Assembly: GCA_016718605.1 (NCBI GenBank)
Contig: JADKCY010000012.1
Coordinates: forward strand, 18,257-82,256
Reading direction: 5' to 3'
DNA length: 64,000 nucleotides
Origin: Lysobacterales bacterium
Lineage (GTDB): Bacteria > Pseudomonadota > Gammaproteobacteria > Xanthomonadales > Xanthomonadaceae
This document shows, piece after piece, positions 15,885 to 22,984 of the stretch (positions are counted from its first letter, which is position 1; the number at the start of each line of letters is the position of its first letter). The notes beneath the pieces are model-generated. The model was not told where the DNA came from. It ran no database searches and saw only the letters and a list, made by a program, of their open reading frames with translations. Made by a program: the position numbers and the translations under genes.

Positions 15885-15936
15885 CCCCAGTAAAAAGGGG
15901 GGTAGGTCACCGGTTCGACGCCGGTAAGCATCCTCC
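15885..15936 (+). other. tRNA-like 3' half (T-arm) remnant
   Basis: ACCGG-TTCGACG-CCGGT at 15909-15925 is a perfect tRNA T-arm, with T54, T55, C56, G57 and A58 equivalents, followed by a 7-base stretch where an acceptor strand would be. Upstream, CCCC and GGGG could form an anticodon-type stem, but no matching 5' acceptor or D-arm is present. It may be a decayed tRNA or the 3' end of one, as at an integration site. Confidence 0.25.
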
Positions 15937-16533
15937 GTTGCGCTCTTTTCGCACATCCCGTTTCCAATCTATGTGGTGGATGCCTAGAATTGTTGACACC
16001 AGCTAGGTTTTGTTGCTGGATCTGATTGGGTGGGCGTACGGTGACGCGTAGAATCGACGCTAGGCCGGTAAATTTGGCGCTACAGCGGTTTCTTGTGTTC
16101 TTAGGTGGGAGTACTAGTCAAGGTATGCGAATGCCAGTCAGCGGGCAACGTCGTGGGTTTTTCTCTTGTGCTTGGGACTGTGAACCCGGCAACTTGATGT
16201 GATTTACAGCGCACTTACTCATCAATCACAGATTCTTGTTTTGCTTGAGCTAATCGTGATTACGTATTAAAATCTCATTCACCAGAACAATTATGTGATT
16301 TGTTTCAGTTGAGCTTATTCATCTTTTTTATTGTTCGTGTTAATTGTTTTCTGATTTATTTTCTGTTTGTGTTTTTTCTATTGCAGCCGCACTCCGCATA
16401 AGCGCGTGTCGGCGCGCGTCCCCACATATAAGGAACTGGATGGCTTTTTTATTTGTTTCAGCGCTAGAAAAAATTTAGGAGCGAGTTGGGTTTTTCATTT
16501 TATTGGGCGGCCCCTCCGTCCCCGGCCTAATCA

Positions 16534-16887
16534 TGGTTAATTCACAAAACCCAATCATTAAGGTAAACATCATCTTAACCATTAACTCGGGATTAATTTG
16601 GGATTAGGGTTAATTTCATTTTAATGGTTAATCCACAAGAAAGGTTAACGAGAAGTTGATTTAACCTCTCATTAACCTAACCATGCGCTTACTTCACGAA
16701 CACAAACATAGTTAACCAACCGTTAACGCGGTCGGAGTCGGCATGATCCTTGCCTGGGGCATCTGTTATTACTTCATTAGTCGTTCTCCAGTTGTTGCGT
16801 TTTTGACACACCTACTTGGCCTGCGTCTTGCCGCGCACCGATCGACGCCATAACCTTAGCACGCGCCACCAGAGCCGTAATGGTTAA
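16534..16887. repeat. cluster of GGTTAA/TTAACC hexamers
   Basis: Copies start at 16535, 16575 (inverted), 16608, 16626, 16643, 16661 (inverted), 16672 (inverted), 16712 (inverted) and 16882. Five of them extend to the heptamer TGGTTAA/TTAACCA that also occurs in many other non-coding gaps. Confidence 0.55.
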
Positions 16888-16919
16888 AATTAGTAGTTTG
16901 TTATTCTCATACGCTCGTT

Positions 16920-16935
16920 TGGCACGGTATTTGCT
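16920..16935 (+). promoter_or_regulatory. sigma-54-type (-24/-12) promoter match
   Basis: TGGCACGGTATTTGCT fits the RpoN consensus TGGCACRNNNNTTGCW at every position. The next gene on this strand starts at 17292. No enhancer-binding activator is encoded in the window, so the match may be fortuitous or rely on a host activator. Confidence 0.35.
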
Positions 16936-17291
16936 TTGTTAAGCAAAAAGTAACTGTGTTAAAAAAGTGGTCGAATTGGTCTGGCCATATGTCCGAAAAT
17001 TAACCATCGGCGTCCTCCGCGCTGGTCTCGTCATGTGTCTATACTGCTCCCGTACCTGTTAACAGACCGTTACCGGCCGAAAATATATTTGCGCGGCGCG
17101 GCGGCTGTCACAATTGCCACCCAGGCGGCTGGCATGCGCGCACACGCGCACACGCGCACACGTGTGTTCGTTAGTTGGCGCGCGTTCCACGGCATTGACA
17201 AAAAAATAACCCTGAACATGGGCCGCGCTTTTATTTTCCGGCCGGACGTGGTTTTATAGCTCATCGAAACAAGCCAAACGGAGCTGAGACA

Positions 17292-17480
17292 ATGGCACGC
17301 GGTTTTCTCATTCATGGGCGTATCCCCCAGTCGGCACACGCTGCAGATCGCACGGTTGAACACGCTCGCGCCGCTCTTTTGACGCGCAAGCAGACCGCTA
17401 ACGATATCGGTGCGCTTGCTTTCATCGGATGGGTGCTTGCGGCAATCAGCATCGGCGCAACGATCGCCACGTTGTTCTAA
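17292..17480 (+). CDS. small membrane protein, 62 aa
   Basis: ATG with a GGAG-like site upstream. The polar N-terminal 38 residues are followed by one hydrophobic segment (IGALAFIGWVLAAISIGATI) reaching almost to the C-terminus, so it is probably a tail-anchored or single-span inner-membrane protein. First gene after the long non-coding region. No recognised family. Confidence 0.65.
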   Translation: MARGFLIHGRIPQSAHAADRTVEHARAALLTRKQTANDIGALAFIGWVLAAISIGATIATLF

Positions 17481-17492
17481 GGAGCTTCCACC

Positions 17493-17609
17493 ATGACAAA
17501 AGAAGAGAAAATTGCACGGCAGACCGCGCGGACAAACAAAGCCACGCGACGCGCATACGAGACCGGCACCGATACATCGCGCAAACCGCAGCTACCTCGC
17601 GGCAAGTGA
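17493..17609 (+). CDS. very basic small protein, 38 aa
   Basis: AAGGAG lies 7 bases before the ATG and the gene begins 12 bases after the previous stop. The product is rich in Lys, Arg and Thr (KIARQTARTNKATRRAYETG), suggesting nucleic acid contact or a disordered peptide. No recognised family. Position and ribosome binding site are its support. Confidence 0.55.
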   Translation: MTKEEKIARQTARTNKATRRAYETGTDTSRKPQLPRGK

Positions 17610-17654
17610 GCTGACATCATCCTGAATTGTTGAGTCCTGAAAGGAAAAAAGGCT

Positions 17655-18446
17655 ATGACTGACTTTGTGAACCTTGGCGATGCAGTGAACCAATTCCCGA
17701 CGTTGACGCAATCTGCGCCGCACGTGTCGCGGTCCGGCCGCTATCACGTCATATCGACGGCTGGCGTACTGCAGTCGTTGGAAGCCGAAGGCTTTGCGAT
17801 TTCGGCTGTTACCGAGATGCGGACACGCAAGGCTGATCGCGTCGGATTCCAGAAACATCTGGTGCGCTTGCGCCGCTTCGATGCGCCGACAACTGGCGAG
17901 GGCGCTCCAGAAGTGTGCCTACTGAATTCGCACGATGGTTCGGCTGGATGGGTTTTGTTCGCCGGCTTCATTCGCTTTGCATGTGAGAATGGCCTCATTT
18001 TCGGTGATGCTTTCTTGTCACAGAGAGTGAGGCATTCTGGTGACATCGTGGGAAAGGTCATCGATGCGACCTACCGCGTCGTCAACGACTTCGACACGGT
18101 CGCCGCCAGCGTCGATACGATGCGTTCAACGCTGCTGACGGCTGATGATCGCGAGGAATTCGCGACGCGAGCGCACGCGATCCGCTATCCCGATCCCGAT
18201 AAGGCGCCCGTGTCGCCATCCGCGCTGCTGGTACCGCGTCGCGTTTCGGATGTTGGTGCGGACCTCTGGAGCACGTACAACGTCGTCCAGGAAAACATGC
18301 TTCGGGGTGGCGCAAGTCAGATCGGCATCGGCACCAATGGACGCGCACGTCGGCGCACTATGCGCCGCATCACCGGCATTGACGCCAACGTCTCGACAAA
18401 CCGCGAATTGCATGCGCTGGCAAGCTCGTACATTCGCGCCGCGTAA
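17655..18446 (+). CDS. DUF932-family protein
   Basis: 263 residues, AAAGGAAAA site upstream. The layout matches the DUF932 phage/plasmid family: a SGRYHVISTAGVLQSLEAEGF start, GFQKHLVRLRRF, the hallmark LLNSHDGSAGWVLFAGFIRFACENGLIFGD, then RHSGDIVGKVIDATYRVV. Members are common on plasmids and phages and often neighbour DNA metabolism genes, but their biochemical role is not established. Here it opens a run of five tightly packed plus-strand genes that includes the gp88-like protein. Confidence 0.82.
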   Translation: MTDFVNLGDAVNQFPTLTQSAPHVSRSGRYHVISTAGVLQSLEAEGFAISAVTEMRTRKADRVGFQKHLVRLRRFDAPTTGEGAPEVCLLNSHDGSAGWVLFAGFIRFACENGLIFGDAFLSQRVRHSGDIVGKVIDATYRVVNDFDTVAASVDTMRSTLLTADDREEFATRAHAIRYPDPDKAPVSPSALLVPRRVSDVGADLWSTYNVVQENMLRGGASQIGIGTNGRARRRTMRRITGIDANVSTNRELHALASSYIRAA

Positions 18447-18512
18447 GTCGATCAGTGGCGCGGAATAAACTCCGCGCCATTCCATACGCTGGGGAATTAA
18501 AAGGAGACGCGA

Positions 18513-19322
18513 ATGCACATATCGGCATCACTTTGGAGTTCGGATAATCCGAAGGCGGAAAAGGCGCAAAAGTTCGGCGCGCTGAATGCGATTATGTATC
18601 TAGCACCGGCCGAAGTCGCGGGCGCCGGCAATCTTTGCCCGAACGCCTCGGAAGGGTGCAAGGCCGCATGTTTGGCAATGTATTCTGGGCAAGCGGCGAT
18701 GGTTCGCAATTCGGACGATCCGGCCGCGCTAGGCAACGTGCGCACGGCGCGCATCGCTAAGTCGCGTGCGTTCATGCGGAATCGTGTGGCGTTCATGCGT
18801 GCGGCTGCGCTGCAATTGGCTCTGCAGTATCGGCGCGCACGCAAAGCAGGCTTAGAACTGATCGCGCGGCCGAACGGAGGCACTGACATTGCCTTCGAGG
18901 CCGTCAGCGTTGACGTTGACGCCAAGCTTGCGGCGCGGTTGTCGCGCATCATCGGTAAGGACATCGCCGCGCGGCGTTATCCGTCACTTTTTGAATTGTT
19001 TCCGTTTGTCAGGTTCAACGACTACACGAAAACACCGAAGCGCATGCGGCGATTTTTGGCGGGAGGGATGCCGAGCAATTATCATCTGACATTCAGCCGT
19101 GCCGAAGATAATGCTTCGGCGGTGCATGACGTAATTGCGGCCGGCGGCAATGTCGCAGTCGTGTTCGATCGCCTGCCGGATACGTGGGGAGGCGCGCGCG
19201 TTATCGATGGCGACACGCATGACTTGCGCTGCACTGATCCGCGCGGCGTTGTTGTCGGATTGACGCCAAAAGGACGGAAGGCAAAGCGAGACAAAAGCGG
19301 ATTTATTATCCGCACGCTATGA
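18513..19322 (+). CDS. phage gp88-like protein
   Basis: 269 residues with AAAAGGAGA upstream. The cysteine cluster NLCPNASEGCKAACLAMYSGQ (residues 40-60), the RIAKSRAFMRNRVAFM helix, RPNGGTDIAFE, FVRFNDYTKTPKRM, SNYHLTFSRAEDN and VVFDRLPDTWGGARVIDGD are the successive landmarks of the gp88-like family seen in actinobacterial and proteobacterial phages. The conserved cysteines suggest a metal or iron-sulphur site. Function unknown. It lies in the DUF932 operon. Confidence 0.78.
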   Translation: MHISASLWSSDNPKAEKAQKFGALNAIMYLAPAEVAGAGNLCPNASEGCKAACLAMYSGQAAMVRNSDDPAALGNVRTARIAKSRAFMRNRVAFMRAAALQLALQYRRARKAGLELIARPNGGTDIAFEAVSVDVDAKLAARLSRIIGKDIAARRYPSLFELFPFVRFNDYTKTPKRMRRFLAGGMPSNYHLTFSRAEDNASAVHDVIAAGGNVAVVFDRLPDTWGGARVIDGDTHDLRCTDPRGVVVGLTPKGRKAKRDKSGFIIRTL

Positions 19323-19359
19323 CTGCCCACGTTTGATATTGGAAAAAGGAGAAAAAATC

Positions 19360-19644
19360 ATGCGCATGACTCATTCTGAGGCCGTTTCGCTCGTCCATAA
19401 GCTGCTCAAAGGAACGCACATTTTCTCCGTCACGAACGTGACGAAGAGCGGCGAGCGGCGTAACTTCGTCGTCAATCCGAAGGCGTACCGCGCACAAATC
19501 AAAGGCACCGGCAAGCCGGCCGATCCGATGGCGCATCCGCTCAATATCAAGGTGCCGGACATGCGTGCGGGATCGTGGCGAACTATCAATCTGGCGACGC
19601 TCGAAAGTGTCGCGGCGAACGGCCAGATCATTGAAGTGATCTGA
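19360..19644 (+). CDS. hypothetical protein, 94 aa
   Basis: ATG chosen because AAGGAG lies 9 bases upstream; an upstream TTG has no such site. The middle (SGERRNFVVNPKAYRAQIKG, then WRTINLATLESVAANGQ) looks like a small beta-barrel of the kind seen in nucleic-acid-binding SH3-like proteins, but I cannot name a family. It follows the gp88-like gene by 37 bases. Confidence 0.65.
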   Translation: MRMTHSEAVSLVHKLLKGTHIFSVTNVTKSGERRNFVVNPKAYRAQIKGTGKPADPMAHPLNIKVPDMRAGSWRTINLATLESVAANGQIIEVI

Positions 19645-19758
19645 CGCCAGCGCCGAACGACGTTAGGCCGGGAATTTATTTTCCCGGTTTAACTGTCCGT
19701 TAATAGGTGCGCGCGCAATATCGACGTGTCGATAGTTCAACAGTTTGGAGTAAGTAGA

Positions 19759-20097
19759 ATGTCTGATCTGATCACCCGCGCGGAGTATGTGGCGACTTTG
19801 CCGCCGTTTTCGTCAGCGGAGAATAGCGCAAGCCACCTGCACCACCGCCGCTATATGGCGCAATTCGTGACTCAGGAAATTATTGAGTATGTCGGCTGGG
19901 CCATCGGTGTCGATACGATCCAGGCAAGCACGGATCAGCACCTGAATGACATTCCGCTTTGGCGCTGGGACGTTATTTCACCGCGTGTTAACAGCATGGC
20001 CGCCGCAATGCGCCGCAAGGCTGGTGAATGCGCGTCGCTTTCTTTTGGCGTCTGCATCGCCAAAGAGGCCGCGCGGCAGATCAAAACGACGCTCTAA
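19759..20097 (+). CDS. hypothetical protein, 112 aa
   Basis: ATG with TTGGAGT upstream. Helical protein with aromatic residues in the middle (IIEYVGWAIGVDTI, IPLWRWDVI) and a cysteine pair near the C-terminus. No recognised domain. Part of the same plus-strand run. Confidence 0.65.
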   Translation: MSDLITRAEYVATLPPFSSAENSASHLHHRRYMAQFVTQEIIEYVGWAIGVDTIQASTDQHLNDIPLWRWDVISPRVNSMAAAMRRKAGECASLSFGVCIAKEAARQIKTTL

Positions 20098-20122
20098 CTT
20101 TCGCACCGAAGGGAATAAAACC

Positions 20123-20353
20123 ATGTCAGCTAAACGTGTCGAATACCGTGTGCGCGTCATTTACAAGGGCGCTGACGGTTTCAAAGTCACTGCCGCGTCA
20201 CCAGAGCAGGCAATCGAGTTCGTGCGTTCTGGCGATCCGAACGACGCCAGCGTCCCGGGTGAACGTCAATATGATCAGTATATCGACGTTATCGGGTACG
20301 TCGTCACCGATGCCGATGGTGTCGTGTTGCACACCGAGGGCGTGCAAGAATAG
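20123..20353 (+). CDS. hypothetical protein, 76 aa
   Basis: ATG 15 bases after a GAAGGGAA element; the frame is open far upstream, but that part overlaps the previous gene and is not plausible. The start RVEYRVRVIYKGADGFKVTAASPEQAIEFVRSG reads as a small beta-alpha-beta protein (DpnD/PcfM-like pattern of strands then helix). No function can be assigned. Confidence 0.65.
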   Translation: MSAKRVEYRVRVIYKGADGFKVTAASPEQAIEFVRSGDPNDASVPGERQYDQYIDVIGYVVTDADGVVLHTEGVQE

Positions 20354-20362
20354 AGCGGGGAT

Positions 20363-20680
20363 ATGCCGGACAATCTCGAATGGATATTTGCCTCCGCCGC
20401 GATCGGGCTTTGTATCGGCCTATCACTGCAGCCGAAGCATGTGCCGAACGAAGTGATCAAAGAAATCCCGACTGTTGTCCGGGAATTCGTGCGCGAACCA
20501 TGTGAAGCTGATTTAGCCCGGCTGTATGCCGGCAGCGGCCCGCAAACGGCACAAGGGGCGGCAGATCGATTGAAGGCCGACGCATACGTGGGAACATACT
20601 GGGGGCGATCCCCGGTCAACGTCGGGCGAAAGGACGCGTTAGACGTTCTTTTGCGGGGTACAAACAACGGGAGAAAATAG
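20363..20680 (+). CDS. membrane-anchored hypothetical protein, 105 aa
   Basis: Starts 9 bases after the previous stop with GCGGGG before the ATG. An N-terminal hydrophobic segment (WIFASAAIGLCIGLSL, residues 7-22) is followed by a charged extramembrane part. The arrangement resembles small anchored phage proteins such as spanin-like subunits, but the true spanins are at 55.4-56.1 kb. Function unknown. Confidence 0.65.
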   Translation: MPDNLEWIFASAAIGLCIGLSLQPKHVPNEVIKEIPTVVREFVREPCEADLARLYAGSGPQTAQGAADRLKADAYVGTYWGRSPVNVGRKDALDVLLRGTNNGRK

Positions 20681-20690
20681 GGCGCCCCTC

Positions 20691-20720
20691 TTGGTTAACG
20701 GCTGATTAATGTGTTAAAAT
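20691..20720 (+). promoter_or_regulatory. sigma-70-like promoter
   Basis: TTGGTT and TAAAAT separated by 18 bases, ahead of the gene at 20806. Two copies of a 24 bp repeat follow in what would be the mRNA leader. Confidence 0.45.
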
Positions 20721-20731
20721 AGTAACAGTGG

Positions 20732-20790
20732 CTTGGCACAAGTTTTTCCGGACAGCGCACCGCCTACTTGGCACAAGTTTTTCCGGACAG
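20732..20790. repeat. 24 bp direct repeat, two copies
   Basis: CTTGGCACAAGTTTTTCCGG plus ACAG occurs at 20732-20755 and 20767-20790, identical and 35 bases apart, between the promoter and the gene at 20806. The TGGCACA half resembles a sigma-54 -24 box, but the -12 half does not match. More likely a regulator site or leader element. Confidence 0.7.
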
Positions 20791-20805
20791 AAAAGGGTGA
20801 AAACT

Positions 20806-21123
20806 ATGAAGAACGCTTTTCCTATGCGACTCGAACACATCGGCAGATGCTGCGACGTGCGGCGCGGCGATAAAGTCGGCTTGTCAATTCGCGGCCGGCA
20901 GGTCTACCGTGTGTTGAAAGGGGATCGACCGATGACGTATATTTTTTGCGTCGGCCGGCATGTGATCGACATTCGCGACGCGGCGCACCTGCACTCGCCC
21001 GCCATGCTCGAACACCTTGGCCGCTACACTGGCGACATTGCGCGCGTCGTGTACGTGGCAATTCTGACGGCTTCGGCGCCGCATCTGCGCTTCCGCAAAG
21101 CGCCAGCCGATCAGAGCTTTTGA
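20806..21123 (+). CDS. hypothetical protein, 105 aa
   Basis: ATG preceded by AAAGGGTG. An upstream GTG in the same frame would translate the 24 bp repeats and is rejected. Arg- and His-rich protein with beta-strand-like stretches (GDKVGLSIRGRQVYRVL, MTYIFCVGRHVIDI). No recognised domain. Last gene before a second non-coding stretch. Confidence 0.6.
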   Translation: MKNAFPMRLEHIGRCCDVRRGDKVGLSIRGRQVYRVLKGDRPMTYIFCVGRHVIDIRDAAHLHSPAMLEHLGRYTGDIARVVYVAILTASAPHLRFRKAPADQSF

Positions 21124-21983
21124 CGCGGCGTTGAACTGTGACGATTATCCCCCCCTGCAGCACTACACGCTAAACGTGCGCCCACCTCCCCTGTGTGGCG
21201 CGCGTCGTCATGTCCGCAATTACTCAATCTAGGACGTTAACACTCTCATGTGCATCACAGCGCACTGTCCACACGCTATGCGTGCACCTATGCCGGGCAT
21301 GGTATGGACAGCGCACTGAGCACGCACGTGCTATGGTGTAGTGTGACACCATAGGCACACAGTATGGAGTGTGTGCAACACATGCCTATGGTGCATAGTG
21401 TGCTATGTATGCACAGCACAGTGTGTGACATGTGCAACAGTGTTTTGAGCTGTTCATTCAATTTGTTCCATTCCTGAACGCATTTTAACTATTCGTTCAC
21501 TATGTTCTGAAAATGTCATGGGAATTGTGCTGTCAATAGCATTTTTGCTATTGACATGGGATATTTGTGGAATTGCTTACCAATACCTTAATCATTGTAC
21601 CATTCTGAGACATCAGTGCGCTGTCAACAGATTAGTAACCTTAATGGTTAACGATGGTACCTTCGGATACCCTCCGGGTACGGGGTATTCCAGGGGGTCA
21701 TCACCTGTTAGTGACCCTTAAATTTATACGTGTTGTATGGGGGCAGATTGACAGCGCACTTCAAATCTGACAGGCTGCGCAAATGTAGGCGCTAACATAC
21801 TAGCCACACGCCGGCAAAAACGCCATTTAGAGCTAAAATATGAGCTACAGCGCACTGTCCCCTCCCCACCATTAACCAAGGAACCATTCTCCCAACCTCT
21901 CCCCTGTAGAATATGTCATGGTACCTCCAGCACCACCGGGTGCCACCAAAACAGCGTCATCGTGGCGCAGGAGTAAAAAATAA
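21124..21983. other. 860 bp largely non-coding region rich in palindromes
   Basis: Between 21240 and 21450 the sequence is dominated by GTGTGC/GCACA words and short palindromes such as TATGGTGT...ACACCATA (21332-21353). Five copies of the WCAGYGCRCTGT motif or close relatives occur at 21257, 21308, 21613, 21751 and 21847. A stem GGGTCA/TGACCC lies at 21697-21719. One weak open frame (21518-21721) is listed separately. Confidence 0.5.
21518..21721 (+). CDS. possible small membrane protein, 67 aa
   Basis: N-terminal hydrophobic segment (GIVLSIAFLLLTWDICGIAY) followed by a short polar part. No ribosome binding site precedes the ATG, the frame contains one copy of the WCAGYGCRCTGT motif, and it lies within a repeat-rich non-coding region, so it may be a chance frame. 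Confidence 0.25.
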   Translation: MGIVLSIAFLLLTWDICGIAYQYLNHCTILRHQCAVNRLVTLMVNDGTFGYPPGTGYSRGSSPVSDP

Positions 21984-22220
21984 ATGCCCAAGATCCCCAA
22001 ATCAGTAAGCTCGGACTTCGTCATCCTCGACGTGAAGCGCGGCAGACATGCGCTGTCGAAGTGCATGCCCGCAGGATCGGCCGGTCTTGCAGCGCAAGAC
22101 CGCATCCCTGTCGTCATCTACGGCTTCATTTCGCACCAGTGGGGCTGCGACGACGGCATCAGCATCGAGTTCGGTGTGGACGTTGAACGCGTCGTGCTGA
22201 CGGATCCGAAGCCGGCGTAG
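21984..22220 (+). CDS. hypothetical protein, 78 aa
   Basis: AGGAGT lies 11 bases before the ATG. The sequence reads as a small beta-rich protein: SDFVILDVKRGRHAL, IPVVIYGFISHQWGCDDGISIEFGVDVERV. Similar short proteins with a DFVVLDVKRGR-like start occur in other phages, with no known role. Confidence 0.65.
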   Translation: MPKIPKSVSSDFVILDVKRGRHALSKCMPAGSAGLAAQDRIPVVIYGFISHQWGCDDGISIEFGVDVERVVLTDPKPA

Positions 22221-22263
22221 AAAGGCGTAAGAACATGTCGATAAACCGTTAGATTTCGTACAT

Positions 22264-22518
22264 ATGGGGACGGACATGTCGATGGAGCGTACAGATGGGC
22301 GCAGACGCAAGGTGCATACGTGGACAGCGCGCTGTCATACGTGTGGGAGGTTCTGCGCTCTGGTGAACGGATCCGCGTGGAAGCTGCAATACTCTGGGTA
22401 TCCGCCGGAACCGGCGGAGGAGCTATACCGGTGCAAATCTTGCACGGATACGCACGGCGGGTTCACACCGCAGCACGGTATTGTAGACAAGTATTCGTGC
22501 GGTATTTTCGGGAAATAA
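22264..22518 (+). CDS. putative zinc-ribbon protein, 84 aa
   Basis: Two cysteine pairs, CHTCGRFC (residues 24-31) and CKSC (57-60), about 30 residues apart, look like a four-cysteine zinc ribbon. Start is either the ATG at 22264 or the in-frame ATG at 22279; neither has a strong ribosome binding site. The palindrome ACAGCGCGCTGT (22324-22335) lies inside its coding sequence. Role unknown, possibly nucleic acid binding. Confidence 0.55.
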   Translation: MGTDMSMERTDGRRRKVHTWTARCHTCGRFCALVNGSAWKLQYSGYPPEPAEELYRCKSCTDTHGGFTPQHGIVDKYSCGIFGK

Positions 22519-22539
22519 GACAGAAAACGGAGGATTGGC

Positions 22540-22704
22540 ATGTTCACAGTGTGGTACTATCGCAGCAGTCTGACGGGAAAATACGCATTGATGCCGGCGT
22601 TCGGGGACGAGACTAAGGAGTGGAACGACGCGACTGATGTACTCCAGCTATGCAACGAAGCTACGCTGTTGGTCGGATTGACATACGCTGATTTCGAGAG
22701 CTGA
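22540..22704 (+). CDS. small hypothetical protein, 54 aa
   Basis: CGGAGGA lies 6 bases before the ATG. Compact sequence beginning FTVWYYRSSLTGKYALMP and continuing with DATDVLQLCNEATLLVG; no recognised family. Supported by the ribosome binding site and the close packing with neighbours. Confidence 0.6.
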   Translation: MFTVWYYRSSLTGKYALMPAFGDETKEWNDATDVLQLCNEATLLVGLTYADFES

Positions 22705-22766
22705 GTGCCAGCTATAGTGTAATTAACGTCAGCGCTGTAGATAGAGCTAAAGAGGAGTGCAAGTCA

Positions 22767-22910
22767 GTGGAAATCAAATGTATGTGGTTGTTTGGCGATG
22801 TATTGGTGGATGTCACTCTGACCGCCAGCGAAGAAGTGTCGCACACCGAAGCCGCGCGCATAACGGAGAAGATATTTCTGACTACGCCGGACATTATCCG
22901 TCTGGATTAA
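22767..22910 (+). CDS. small hypothetical protein, 47 aa
   Basis: GTG start with GAGGAG 10 bases upstream. Begins MEIKCMWLFGDVLVDVTLTA. No recognised family. Ends 11 bases before the promoter of the portal gene. Confidence 0.5.
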   Translation: MEIKCMWLFGDVLVDVTLTASEEVSHTEAARITEKIFLTTPDIIRLD

Positions 22911-22921
22911 TGTCAATCTAG

Positions 22922-22949
22922 TTGACGGTCAGTTGATTTTGTGTAATAC
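22922..22949 (+). promoter_or_regulatory. sigma-70 promoter for the portal operon
   Basis: TTGACG and TAATAC separated by 16 bases, 36 bases upstream of the portal ATG. Good match to consensus. Confidence 0.6.
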
Positions 22950-22984
22950 GAATCAGTGATACACAAATAAAGGGCCTCAACCGC

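Larger units (their letters stand above)
15847..17291. other. 1.4 kb non-coding, AT-rich region after terL
   Basis: I see no gene with a credible start and ribosome binding site. Contents: a tRNA-like 3' half (15885-15936), one ACAGCGCACTT motif (16206), a T-rich stretch (16300-16400), a cluster of GGTTAA/TTAACC (16534-16887), a sigma-54 promoter match (16920) and a short GCGCACAC alternating repeat (17137-17162). It separates packaging genes from the accessory block and may hold promoters for the latter. Confidence 0.5.

Noticed and set aside
17137..17162. GCGCACAC alternating repeat as a regulatory element
   Set aside because: Short purine-pyrimidine low-complexity run; nothing else supports a function.
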